In this document: positions 11,452 through 23,150 of the stretch, piece by piece | How positions within the stretch are numbered: position 1 is the stretch's first letter | How the letters are laid out: each line of letters opens with the position of its first letter | NCBI GenBank assembly: GCA_963082975.1 | Contig: OY720344.1 | Coordinates: forward strand, 87,234,107-87,298,106 | From: Labia minor | Taxonomy: Eukaryota; Arthropoda; Insecta; Dermaptera; Spongiphoridae | Reading direction: 5' to 3' | Length of the DNA stretch: 64,000 bases | Position numbers and translations under genes: made by a program | Notes under the pieces: generated by a model | Databases searched by the model: none | What the model saw: the letters and a program-made list of their open reading frames with translations, nothing else | Told to the model about the DNA's origin: nothing

Positions 11452-13390
11452 CGGAAAATTACTATTTTATAGACTCAGAATTGGCTGAACCGATTTCTTT
11501 GAAATTACATCACAATATTCTTATATACCTCTAGAGTAACATAGGCTATAAATTTTATTAATATCTTATCAATAACCGCAGAAATTAATTTTTTAAAGTT
11601 TATATAATTCTCCGTGTTGTTCATTCAAGAGCAGCTCGCGGCTCACTGTCGGCCTAGCGGAATCATTTCAAACAATGAATTCTCATAGAGATTCCCAATC
11701 GAAGAATTATTATAATATTTCCCTTTTTATTTTAAATTCTAATATACAAATATCAATTCAATTAAACAATTTATTCTAAAAGTTCTCAATTTAATTAAAA
11801 TATTTATTAGATCATATTTTTATCTTAAATTATTTTTTATTTAATTGAATATTTCTTCTTTTCTATAATATATATATAATAATATATAAATTTTAATATT
11901 GAATAATAAAAAAAAAATATTATTTAACCTGAATTAAAATGACTGAATTATATTATCTTTGTTTTTTATTTTAATTTAATTACTCTATTATTAATTACTA
12001 AATATATATATATATTATATAAAAATTAAAATATGATGATATAAAGTTGTTTTAAATTTTTGACTTTTTTAAATTGGATATATTTTTTAAATTTATTAAA
12101 ATGTTTTTTTTATTTATTATGTTTAAAAGATTCATTTTTATCATGTGATATTAATAAAAAATAACGATGCTCTGTGCAAGTCGAATCATGTTGCACATAA
12201 TTAAATAACAATTGCCAAACAAAGAATATAATATTTTTTTAAATTCTTATATTTAAATATCATTTCAATTAAATAATTCATTCTAAAAGGTCTCATTTTA
12301 ATTAATTTAATAAAATAATTAAATCACCATTCAATTTTTTATTAATAGGCTTCTTTTTTTATTTTTAATTTTTAATAAATTCTCTTTTTTTGATATGATA
12401 TTAATAAAAAATAATATTAAATTGTATATAAATATAAAAATTAGAATATTTGAATTTTTTTAAATTTTAACACATGTAATCAATCATATGCATTAAGAAT
12501 GGAAAATTTTTAAAATCAACTTGCTATTAAATTCAGAAAAAAAATACTGATATATAGAATATATAGACTATTCGAATATAATTTAAAACTCTTTCTCTCC
12601 TTCTATTTTAAATTAAAAAAAACGGAGTTTTAAGAAATTTAGATGCCATATGCAACATGGGTGGGTAAATGAATTGGGCTGGAAGAGGAGGCTATTTATA
12701 ATTTTCTTCTAATTCAGATTTAGGACAAATCGTACAACATTATATCAAATCTCGCTAAGAACATTCAATATTTTTGTACACAAATTATTCAGAGTATTGG
12801 CTAAGCATATCACTCACAATCAGTTTAAATTGAAATTTATATAAATTAACAAAGTGAAAATTTTTATTTGTTTAAATTTTATTATAATGAATCAAAAAAA
12901 ATTAAATATATAGATCACATGATTAAGAGAAGCAAAGAACTTGAGAAAAATAACTGTTGGATGGAGGTCGGACATGACAGAAACTGTAAGCGAAATCTTC
13001 ATATTACAAAGAATAATTTTCAAATCCCCTAGCACCACAGAATTAGATAAGTTTCTTTTAAGGGAGGAAATTAACTAAAATCTAGAAAAATTAATAAATG
13101 AACTTAATAATAAAAAAAACAAATAAATCAATTAATTTAAATTAATACTATTAATGAATGTATATATTGGTCATTTATCTATAGTTTTATACCGTTAATT
13201 TTTATATATTGTCTCAAGTCTCTATTTTTTCATTTTCTCAAGTTTCATTATAATTAAAAATATTCAATAATAATCTAGCAATGAAAATAAAATACCAAAA
13301 TGTAATGATCAAGAAATATTATACTCTATTTCACTATTATAACATATACAATACTTAAGAACCATAGGCGGAGGAAATATTAGGAGATAT

Positions 13391-14346
13391 CATTGCGGGT
13401 TCAGGCCAAATCGACCAACATTAATTAAGATATTTTCATTATGACAGATATTAGGAAAAAAACCGCGAATTCAATATTCAATCTGTTCACTAATTATTTG
13501 TAGACTTTAGTAAAACATACGCATGACTCAATAGATCCAATCAATCTTCAAATTTGTCTTGAAGGTAGTAAAGAAAGAATAAGATGCGGAAATCAATTGT
13601 AAAATATTAGGTTACCCAGACGACTTAAATATAATAGGAGATTCGGCAATTGCGATTACAGATAGCGAGGAAAATTTAATGGAGGTTTGAAATTAATAGG
13701 GATAAGAAAAAATATTTAGTAACAAAGAGGAAGAGTATTAACATACAAAATCTTAAGATACAAAATGTAGAATTTGAATATGTAGAAAAATTGAATGTAA
13801 TCACGAAGGATAATAATATTTGAGAAGAATTTAAATCGGGGTTGCAATCGGGAAACGCCTGTTATCTGCAATAAAGAGGCTTATCTCTTCAAAATTATTA
13901 TCAAAGGGAATATATAAAAAGATTATTTTGCCTGTTGCATTATATGGGTGGGATGCATGGTCTATGACCCTTGGAGATGAGAGTAGATTCAGAGTATTTG
14001 AGAATAGGATTCTTCCCTGCATTTATTGGCCAAAGAAAGATGAGGTCACCGGGTATGAGGGAGACTGTATAACAAGAAATTGCATGGCCTCTCTGCATCT
14101 TCAGAAATAGTTAGGGTTATAAAAGGGAAAAAGCTGCGATAGGCAGGGCACGTGGCAAGAATGGGAGAGGAAAAAGATATTGGTGGGAAGACCGATTGGA
14201 AAACGTCCGCTTGGAAAACCAATGACGCGTAGGAAGGGACGTAAGAGAGATGGAATAAGGGCTCAGGATAGGGACACTTGGAGAAATGTGGTTGTTGCGG
14301 CTAAGAACTTTAGAGTATCTTTGAGCCACATAGGTAGATAGATATA
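13391..14346 (+). pseudogene. LINE ORF2 fragment carried in Helitron R1
   Basis: Broken frames give CGFRPNRPTLIK (reverse transcriptase finger region). Next comes ILGYPDDLNIIGD at 13607-13645, where the catalytic Y-A-D-D box has Pro in place of Ala. Then come ITKDNNI, ALYGWDAWSMTLGDESRF (13937-13990), a GHVARM-equivalent, VGRPIGKRPLGKP, and DRDTWRNVVVAAKNF before the LINE 3' end. This order is typical of the RT plus C-terminal part of RTE/Jockey-like non-LTR elements. Much of the RT between the finger and the catalytic box is deleted. Confidence 0.75.
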
Positions 14347-14689
14347 ACATATACAATAATAATATATATAATTAATATAGTGATTAAATTAAAATATATT
14401 TTTTAAATAAGAACACAAAAAGAAATGAATGTTTTATGTAATATACTGATTGAAACAAAATGGATGAAAACCTTTTAATACTTTCAACCACCAAATACTA
14501 TGTACAACTCGGGGGTACAGGGGGCGGAGCCCCCGTCTAGGTGTGAAGAGCGCCGAAGGCGCTCTGAGCAGCTAGTCTATATATATAAAAAAAGGTTTTT
14601 GTCTGCACATTGCTCAGAATTTAAAAATTTTTGCATATCTTCGCGTTTCATGACCTCTAGAAATCAAAAGTGACTTTAGAATTTTTCAC

Positions 14690-14690
<1 letters not shown>

Positions 14691-14731
<41 letters not shown>
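14691..14731. repeat. (TCTG)n tract of Helitron R2
   Basis: 41 bp of TCTG units, the second shortest tract among the copies. Confidence 0.9.
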
Positions 14732-14732
<1 letters not shown>

Positions 14733-16668
14733 CGGAAAATTACTATTTTATAGACTCAGAATTGGCTGAACCGATTTCTTTGAAATTACATCACAATATT
14801 CTTATATACCTCTAGAGTAACATAGGCTATAAATTTTATTAATATCTTATCAATAACCGCAGAAATTAATTTTTTAAAGTTTATATAATTCTCCGTGTTG
14901 TTCATTCAAGAGCAGCTCGCGGCTCACTGTCGGCCTAGCGGAATCATTTCAAACAATGAATTATCATAGAGATTCCCAATCGAAGAATTATTATAATATT
15001 TCCCTTTTTATTTTAAATTCTAATATACAAATATCAATTCAATTAAATAATTTATTCTAAAAGTTCTCAATTTAATTAAAATATTTATTAGATCATATTT
15101 TTATCTTAAATTATTTTTTATTTAATTGAATATTTCTTCTTTTCTATAATATATATATAATAATATATAAATTTTATCATTGAATAATAAAAAAAAATAT
15201 TATTTAACCTGAATTAAAATGACTGAATTATATTATCTTTGTTTTTTATTTTAATTTAATTACTCTATTATTAATTAACTATATATATATATATATTATA
15301 TAAAAATTAAAATATGATGATATAAAGTTGTTTTAAATTTTTGACATTTTTAAATTGGGTATATTTTTTAAATTTATTAAAATGTCTTTTTTATTTATTA
15401 TGTTTAAAAGATTCATTTTTATTATGTGATATTAATAAAAAATAACGATGCTCTGTGCAAGTCGAATCATGTTGCACATAATTAAATAACAATTGCCAAA
15501 CAAAGAATATAATATTTTTTTAAATTCTTATATTTAAATATCATTTCAATTAAATAATTTATTCTAAAAGGTCTCATTTTAATTAATTTAATAAAATATT
15601 TAAATCACCATTCAATTTTTTATTAATAGGCTTCTTTTTTTATTTTTAATTTTTAATAAATTCTCTTTTTTTGATATGATATTAATAAAAAATAATATTA
15701 AATTGTATATATAAATATAAAAATTAGAATATTTGAATTTTTTTAAATTTTAACACATGTAATCAATCATATGCATTAAGAATGGAAAATTTTTAAAATC
15801 AACTTGCTATTAAATTCAGAAAAAAAATACTGATATATAGAATATATAGACTATTCGAATATAATTTAAAACTCTTTCTTTCCTTCTATTTTAAATTAAA
15901 AAAACGGAGTTTTAAGAAATTTAGATGCCATATGCAACATGGGTGGGTAAATGAATTGGGCTGGAAGAGGAGGCAATTTATAATTTTCTTCTAATTCAGA
16001 TTTAGGACAAATCGTACAACATTATATCAAATCTCGCTAAGAACATTCAATATTTTTGTACACAAAATATTCAGAGTATTGGCTAAGCGTATGACTCACA
16101 ATCAGTTTATATTGAAATTTATATAAATTAACAAAGTAAAAATTTTTATTTGTTTAAATTTTATTATAATGAATCAAAAAAAATTAAATATATAGATCAC
16201 ATGATTAAGAGAAGCAAAAAACTTAACAGAAAATAACTGTTGGATGGAGGTCGGACATGACAGAAACTGTAAGCGAAATCCTCATATTGCGACGAATAAT
16301 TTTCAAATCCCCTAGCACCACCAGAATTAGATAAGTTTATTTTAAGGGAGGAAAATAACTATGATCTAAAAAAATTAATAAATGAACTTAATAATAAAAA
16401 AACAAATAAATCAATTAATTTAAATTAATACTATTAATGAATGTATATATTGGTAATTTATCTATAGTTTTATACCGTTAATTTTTATAAATTGTCTCAA
16501 GTCTCTATTTTTGCATTTTCTCAAGTTTCATTATAATTAAAAATATTCAATAATAATCTAGCAATGAAAATAAAATACCAAAATGTAATGATCAAGAAAT
16601 ATTATACTCTATTATAACATATACAATACTTATAAACTATAGGCGGAGGAAATATTAGGAGATATCAT

Positions 16669-17626
16669 ATCAAATCGACCAACATTAATTAAGATATTTT
16701 CATTATGACAGATATTAGGAACAAAACCGCGAATTCAATATTTCTGTTCACTAATTATTTGTAGACTTTAGTAAAACATACGCATAACTCAATAGATCCG
16801 GATAAACTTTTTCAAATTTTCAATCTTCAAATTTCTCTTGAAGGTAGTAAAGAAAGAATAAGATGCGGAAATCAATTGTAAAATATTAGGTTACTCAGAC
16901 GACTTAAATATAATAGGAGATTCGGCAATTGCAATTACAGATAGCGAGGAAAATTTAATGGAGGTTTGAAATTAATAGTGATAAGAAAAAATATTTAGTA
17001 ACAAAGAGGAAGAGTATTAACATACAAAATCTTAAGAAACAAAATGTAGAATTTGAATATGTAGAAAAATTGAATGTAATCACGAAGGATAATAATATTT
17101 GAGAAGAATTTAAATCGGGGTTGCAATCGGGAAACGCCTGTTATCTGCAATAAAGAGGCTTATCTCTTCAAAATTATTATCAAAGGGAATATATAAAAAG
17201 ATTATTTTGCCTGTTGCATTATATGGGTGGGAGGCATGGTCTATGACCCTTGGAGATGAGAGTAGATTCAGAGTATTTGAGAATAGGATTCTTCCCTGCA
17301 TTTATTGGCCAAAGAAAGATGAGGTCACCGGGTATGAGGGAGACTGTATAACAAGAAATTGCATGGCCTCTCTGCATCTTCAGAAATAGTTAGGGTTATA
17401 AAAGGGAAAAAGCTGCGATAGGCAGGGCACGTGGCAAGAATGGGAGAGGAAAAAGATATTGGTGGGAAGACCGATTGGAAAACGTCCGCTTGGAAAACCA
17501 ATGACGCGTAGGAAGGGACGTAAGAGAGATGGAATAAGGGCTCAGGATAGGGACACTTGGAGAAATGTGGTTGTTGCGGCTAAGAACTTTAGAGTATCTT
17601 TGAGCCACATAGGTAGATAGATATAA
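16669..17626 (+). pseudogene. LINE ORF2 fragment carried in Helitron R2
   Basis: Same arrangement as in R1, but the FRPNR block is missing (CATATCAAATCGACC replaces it). The catalytic box reads YSDD rather than YPDD. The block ALYGWEAWSMTLGDE is at about 17215-17260. Frameshifts and stops throughout. Confidence 0.72.
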
Positions 17627-17968
17627 CATATACAATAATAATATATATAATTAATATAGTGATTAAATTAAAATATATTTTTTAAATAAGAACACAAAAA
17701 GAAATGAATGTTTTATGTAATATACTGATTGAAACAAAATGGATGAAAACCTTTTAATACTTTCAACCACCAAATAGTATGTACAACTCGGGGGTACAGG
17801 GGGCGGAGCCCCCGTCTAGGTGTGAAGAGCGCCGAAGGCGCTCTGAGCAGCTAGTCTATATATATAAAAAAAGGTTTTTGTCTGCACATTGCTCAGAATT
17901 TAAAAATTTTTGCATATCTTCGCGTTTCATGACCTCTAGAATCCAAAAGTGACTTTAGAATTTTTCAC

Positions 17969-17969
<1 letters not shown>

Positions 17970-18026
<57 letters not shown>
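17970..18026. repeat. (TCTG)n tract of Helitron R3
   Basis: 57 bp of TCTG units. Confidence 0.9.
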
Positions 18027-18027
<1 letters not shown>

Positions 18028-19960
18028 CGGAAAATTACTATTTTATAGACTCAGAATTGGCTGAACCGATTTCTTTGAAATTACATCACAATATTCTTAT
18101 ATACCTCTAGAGTAACATAGGCTATAAATTTTATTAATATCTTATCAATAACCGCAGAAATTAATTTTTTAAAGTTTATATAATTCTCCGTGTTGTTCAT
18201 TCAAGAGCAGCTCGCGGCTCACTGTCGGCCTAGCGGAATCATTTCAAACAATGAATTATCATAGAGATTCCCAATCGAAGAATTATTATAATATTTCCCT
18301 TTTTATTTTAAATTCTAATATACAAATATCAATTCAATTAAATAATTTATTCTAAAAGTTCTCAATTTAATTAAAATATTTATTAGATCATATTTTTATC
18401 TTAAATTATTTTTTATTTAATTGAATATTTCTTCTTTTCTATAATATATATATAATAATATATAAATTTTATCATTGAATAATAAAAAAAAATATTATTT
18501 AACCTGAATTAAAATGACTGAATTATATTATCTTTGTTTTTTATTTTAATTTAATTACTCTATTATTAATTAACTATATATATATATATATTATATAAAA
18601 ATTAAAATATGATGATATAAAGTTGTTTTAAATTTTTGACATTTTTAAATTGGGTATATTTTTTAAATTTATTAAAATGTCTTTTTTATTTATTATGTTT
18701 AAAAGATTCATTTTTATTATGTGATATTAATAAAAAATAACGATGCTCTGTGCAAGTCGAATCATGTTGCACATAATTAAATAACAATTGCCAAACAAAG
18801 AATATAATATTTTTTTAAATTCTTATATTTAAATATCATTTCAATTAAATAATTTATTCTAAAAGGTCTCATTTTAATTAATTTAATAAAATATTTAAAT
18901 CACCATTCAATTTTTTATTAATAGGCTTCTTTTTTTATTTTTAATTTTTAATAAATTCTCTTTTTTTGATATGATATTAATAAAAAATAATATTAAATTG
19001 TATATATAAATATAAAAATTAGAATATTTGAATTTTTTTAAATTTTAACACATGTAATCAATCATATGCATTAAGAATGGAAAATTTTTAAAATCAACTT
19101 GCTATTAAATTCAGAAAAAAAATACTGATATATAGAATATATAGACTATTCGAATATAATTTAAAACTCTTTCTTTCCTTCTATTTTAAATTAAAAAAAC
19201 GGAGTTTTAAGAAATTTAGATGCCATATGCAACATGGGTGGGTAAATGAATTGGGCTGGAAGAGGAGGCAATTTATAATTTTCTTCTAATTCAGATTTAG
19301 GACAAATCGTACAACATTATATCAAATCTCGCTAAGAACATTCAATATTTTTGTACACAAAATATTCAGAGTATTGGCTAAGCGTATGACTCACAATCAG
19401 TTTATATTGAAATTTATATAAATTAACAAAGTAAAAATTTTTATTTGTTTAAATTTTATTATAATGAATCAAAAAAAATTAAATATATAGATCACATGAT
19501 TAAGAGAAGCAAAAAACTTAACAGAAAATAACTGTTGGATGGAGGTCGGACATGACAGAAACTGTAAGCGAAATCTTCATATTGCGACGAATAATTTTCA
19601 AATCCCCTAGCACCACCAGAATTAGATAAGTTTATTTTAAGGGAGGAAAATAACTATGATCTAAAAAAATTAATAAATGAACTTAATAATAAAAAAACAA
19701 ATAAATCAATTAATTTAAATTAATACTATTAATGAATGTATATATTGGTAATTTATCTATAGTTTTATACCGTTAATTTTTATAAATTGTCTCAAGTCTC
19801 TATTTTTGCATTTTCTCAAGTTTCATTATAATTAAAAATATTCAATAATAATCTAGCAATGAAAATAAAATACCAAAATGTAATGATCAAGAAATATTAT
19901 ACTCTATTATAACATATACAATACTTATAAACTATAGGCGGAGGAAATATTAGGAGATAT

Positions 19961-21405
19961 CATTGCGGGTTCAGGCCAAATCGACCAACATTAATTAAGA
20001 TATTTTCATTATGACAGATATTAGGAACAAAACCGCGAATTCAATATTTCTGTTCACTAATTATTTGTAGACTTTAGTAAAACATACGCATAACTCAATA
20101 GATCCGGATAAACTTTTTCAAATTTTCAATCTTCAAATTTCTCTTGAAGGTAGTAAAGAAAGAATAAGATGCGGAAATCAATTGTAAAATATTAGGTTAC
20201 TCAGACGACTTAAATATAATAGGAGATTCGGCAATTGCAATTACAGATAGCGATGAAAATTTAATGGAGGTTTGAAATTAATAGTGATAAGAAAAAATAT
20301 TTAGTAACAAAGAGGAAGAGTATTAACATACAAAATCTTAAGATACAAAATGTAGAATTTGAATATGTAGAAAAATTGAATGTAATCACGAAGGATAATA
20401 ATATTTGAGAAGAATTTAAATCGGGGTTGCAATCGGGAAACGCCTGTTATCTGCAATAAAGAGGCTTATCTCTTCAAAATTATTATCAAAGGGAATATAT
20501 AAAAAGATTATTTTGCCTGTTGCATTATATGGGTGGGAGGCATGGTCTATGACCCTTGGAGATGAGAGTAGATTCAGAGTATTTGAGAATAGGATTCTTC
20601 CCTGCATTTATTGGCCAAAGAAAGATGAGGTCACCGGGTATGAGGGAGACTGTATAACAAGAAATTGCATGGCCTCTCTGCATCTTCAGAAATAGTTAGG
20701 GTTATAAAAGGGAAAAAGCTGCGATAGGCAGGGCACGTGGCAAGAATGGGAGAGGAAAAAGATATTGGTGGGAAGACCGATTGGAAAACGTCCGCTTGGA
20801 AAACCAATGACGCGTAGGAAGGGACGTAAGAGAGCTGGAACAAGGGCTCAGGATAGGGACACTTTGAGAAATGTGGTTGTTGCGGCTAAGAACTTTAGAG
20901 CAGAGGTTCTTAAACCTTTGTACTCCGCGGACCCCCACTTGAAAAAAAAATTTTTGACGGACCCCATCCCAACTTTAGGTACTTTACGTCATTTTATTAG
21001 TTAATTTCTGGCTTACGATCTCATAAGAACAAGGATATATGATGGATATTTCTAACAGTGATTGGTGAATAACGATTTTTTTGCATATAGTAGAACACAT
21101 TTTATTAGAAATTATAAAATTGAAGAAAGAAAATTCAGCTAAATATGAAGATGGAAACGGTAGCAATAGTTTTCTTGCACATTTCGTTGAATTTGGGTAT
21201 TTGATCTCTGTTTCCTCACAAAGCCATGCCATCGCTTCTTTTATATTAATTAAAGTTTTAACTGACTCATCATTTTCTCGTGCACCTGTACCATGGCTTT
21301 GCGGACCCCCAGTAAAGGCTTCGCGGACCCCCAGGGGTCCGCGGACCACAGTTTAAGAACCTCTGCTTTAGAGTATCTTTGAGCCACATAGGTAGATAGA
21401 TATAA
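19961..21405 (+). pseudogene. LINE ORF2 fragment carried in Helitron R3
   Basis: Retains CGFRPNR at the start, YSDD at the catalytic box and ALYGWEAWSM at about 20521. A stretch VGRPIGKRPLGKPMTRRKG lies at 20768-20824. The LINE C-terminus is cut by the hAT insertion at 20901, after VVVAAKNFR. Confidence 0.72.
20901..21365 (-). mobile_element. hAT-superfamily deletion derivative with 8-bp target duplication
   Basis: Termini are CAGAGGTTCTTAAAC and GTTTAAGAACCTCTG, a perfect inverted repeat of 15 bases extending imperfectly into CCGCGGACCCC motifs. CTTTAGAG lies directly on both sides (20893-20900 and 21366-21373), the 8-bp duplication expected of hAT elements. The minus strand reads CARKLLLPFPSSYLAEFSFF, a decayed version of the dimerisation-region motif near the C-terminus of hAT transposases of the ZBED/SCAND3 type. 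It is therefore a 465-bp internally deleted hAT. Only R3 has it, so it entered after the array formed or after R2 and R3 separated. Confidence 0.88.
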
Positions 21406-21640
21406 CATATACAATAATAATATATATAATTAATATAGTGATTAAATTAAAATATATTTTTTAAATAAGAACACAAAAAGAAATGAATGTTTTATGTAAT
21501 ATACTGATTGAAACAAAATGGATGAAAACCTTTTAATACTTTCAACCACCAAATACTATGTACAACTCGGGGGTACAGGGGGCGGAGCCCCCGTCTAGGT
21601 GTGAAGAGCGCCGAAGGCGCTCTGAGCAGCTAGTATAGAT

Positions 21641-22056
21641 TATAGAAAAGAAGAAATATTCAATTAAATAAAAAATAATTTAAGATAAAAATATGATCTA
21701 ATAAATATTTTAATTAAATTGAGAACTTTTAGAATAAATTATTTAATTGAATTGATATTTGTATATTAGAATTTAAAATAAAAAGGGAAATATTATAATA
21801 ATTCTTCGATTGGGAATCTCTATGATAATTCATTGTTTGAAATGATTCCGCTAGGCCGACAGTGAGCCGCGAGCTGCTCTTGAATGAACAACACGGAGAA
21901 TTATATAAACTTTAAAAAATTAATTTATGCGGTTATTGATAAGATATTAATAAAATTTATAGCCTATGTTACTCTAGAGGTATATAAGAATATTGTGATG
22001 TAATTTCAAAGAAATCGGTTCAGCCAATTCTGAGTCTATAAAATAGTAATTTTCCG

Positions 22057-22095
<39 letters not shown>

Positions 22096-22209
22096 GTGAA
22101 AAATTCTAAAGTCACTTTTGGATTCTAGAGGTCATGAAACGCGAAGATATGCAAAAATTTTTAAATTCTGAGCAATGTGCAGACAAAAACCTTTTTTTAT
22201 ATATATAGA
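21641..22209 (-). mobile_element. Helitron A, 5' fragment
   Basis: About 570 bp of the Helitron 5' region on the minus strand. It starts TCTATATATATAAAAAAAGG at 22209 and stops inside the AT-rich part at about 21641. Contains (GACA)n at 22056-22095. It lies seven bases beyond the CTAG of R3, in the opposite orientation. Confidence 0.8.
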
Positions 22210-22212
22210 TAT

Positions 22213-22276
22213 GAAATGAACTTTACATAATAAATATATATTTATATGTTAGAGATAATTTATAAAACAGTTCTAA
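22213..22276 (-). repeat. Inverted repeat flanking the Helitron array, right arm
   Basis: Reverse complement of 7844-7907 with a few changes. Beyond it, at 22392-22417, the sequence CGCCGCTAAAGAAG is shared with 59735-59750 and 63811-63825. Confidence 0.6.
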
Positions 22277-22389
22277 TGACAATTCAAATTTCGCGCTCTG
22301 TTATAAGAAATTTGAAAGCAGATGGTTTCATGGTGTTGGTCACGATCACGCGAGTTCTATACTTTTTCCCCATCCCGCAAAAGTGCTCA

Positions 22390-23150
22390 ACGCCGCTAAA
22401 GAAGTTTTCACTTCAAAAATTATTTAATATTTGGAAATATATCTGACTTATAGAAAAAATGAATATTAATTAAAGAAAGAAATAGTTTTTAAAATATCCT
22501 AAATAATATGTAACAATTTTCAAGATAGAAATTTATTACAATATTACAATTATTAACTGTTGCATCATTGCATCAATCTGATTAAAATGAATGGAACTTC
22601 GGGTACTCAATAATAATAAATAAAATAATATTAATAAATATATTGAATAATATTTTATTGAAAAAATATTAAAACTTATAAAACTATCTAAAACTTTATT
22701 AATAAAAGAACAATGAATAAATAAATATAGAATAGTAATTTATTAAAAAGTAAACAATAGATAAAAAGAAAAAAAAATAACAAAATCATTATTTTCATTT
22801 TTAAATAACGATTCACCCGGCGAGTTTCGAACCGACGAAATCCACTCGTTAAAACATCAGTCCAACCGCTGGACTATATGTATTTAGATAAAAAATTGTC
22901 ATTTTTTTACTGTCTTAGCAGGCAGTATTAAAAATTTTGACGTTTTCCATATAATATATAATTTTCAATTAAGAAATTAATAATGAAGCTGTATGTTTCA
23001 AGAGATATCATCAATAAAACTTAATTTTTCTTTATAAATACTATATCTAGTGTGAATTTGAAAAAAATCGTTAGAGCGGTTTTTGAGAACCATGATATAT
23101 AGATAAATACATATATACAATTTTAGCTAGCATAATAAGATAAGATAAAA
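22390..23150. repeat. Mosaic of repeat fragments (Helentron-like end, D fragment, X-core fragment)
   Basis: 22392-22417 matches the hairpin terminus at 63811-63835. 22530-22620 matches part of repeat D (CATCAATCTGATTAAAAT). 22953-23150 is about 200 bp alike to 61333-61530, including GTGAATTTGAAAAAAATCG, GAGCGGTTTTTGAGAACC and AATTTTAGCTAGCATAAT. It looks like a decayed insertion of the element found at the end of the window. Confidence 0.5.
22809..22880 (-). ncRNA. tRNA-like sequence (tRNA-derived repeat or pseudogene)
   Basis: The minus strand reads TAGTCCAGCGGTTGGAC, a good D-arm with box A, and about 30 bases later GTCGGTTCGAAACTC, a good box B. The D-stem GTCC/GGAC pairs. Neither the anticodon stem nor an acceptor stem closes, so it is not a functional tRNA gene. 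A tRNA-derived SINE head or tRNA pseudogene is the better reading. Confidence 0.45.

Larger units (their letters stand above)
11263..14575 (+). mobile_element. Helitron A, copy R1 (non-autonomous)
   Basis: Full-length: it starts TCTATATATATAAAAAAAGG and ends with hairpin GAGCGCCGAAGGCGCTC, 7 bases and CTAG; 3313 bp. Internal order is (TCTG)n at 11378-11450, AT-rich sequence, then a LINE fragment at 13391-14346 and about 230 bp to the 3' end. It mirrors copy F1 and is joined at its 3' end, with no spare base, to copy R2. No replicase encoded. Confidence 0.88.
14576..17854 (+). mobile_element. Helitron A, copy R2 (non-autonomous)
   Basis: 3279 bp, bounded by TCTATATATATAAAAAAAGG and hairpin-CTAG. 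The preceding CTAG of R1 (14572-14575) abuts its first base, and its own CTAG (17851-17854) abuts R3. It is very similar to R3 over its length, including internal AT tracts, which points to recent duplication. Confidence 0.88.
17855..21633 (+). mobile_element. Helitron A, copy R3, interrupted by a hAT element
   Basis: Starts TCTATATATATAAAAAAAGG directly after the CTAG of R2 and ends hairpin-CTAG at 21630-21633. Length is 3779 bp, or about 3306 bp without the 465-bp hAT insert and its 8-bp target duplication. It has the (TCTG)n tract at 17970-18026 and a LINE fragment at 19961-21405. Confidence 0.88.

Noticed and set aside
7930..14575. Large inverted repeat as terminal inverted repeats of one giant DNA transposon
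   Set aside because: Each arm is itself a complete Helitron with proper 5' TC and 3' hairpin-CTAG, so two facing elements explain it better.
22809..22880. Functional tRNA gene
   Set aside because: Box A and B are good, but anticodon and acceptor stems do not pair.
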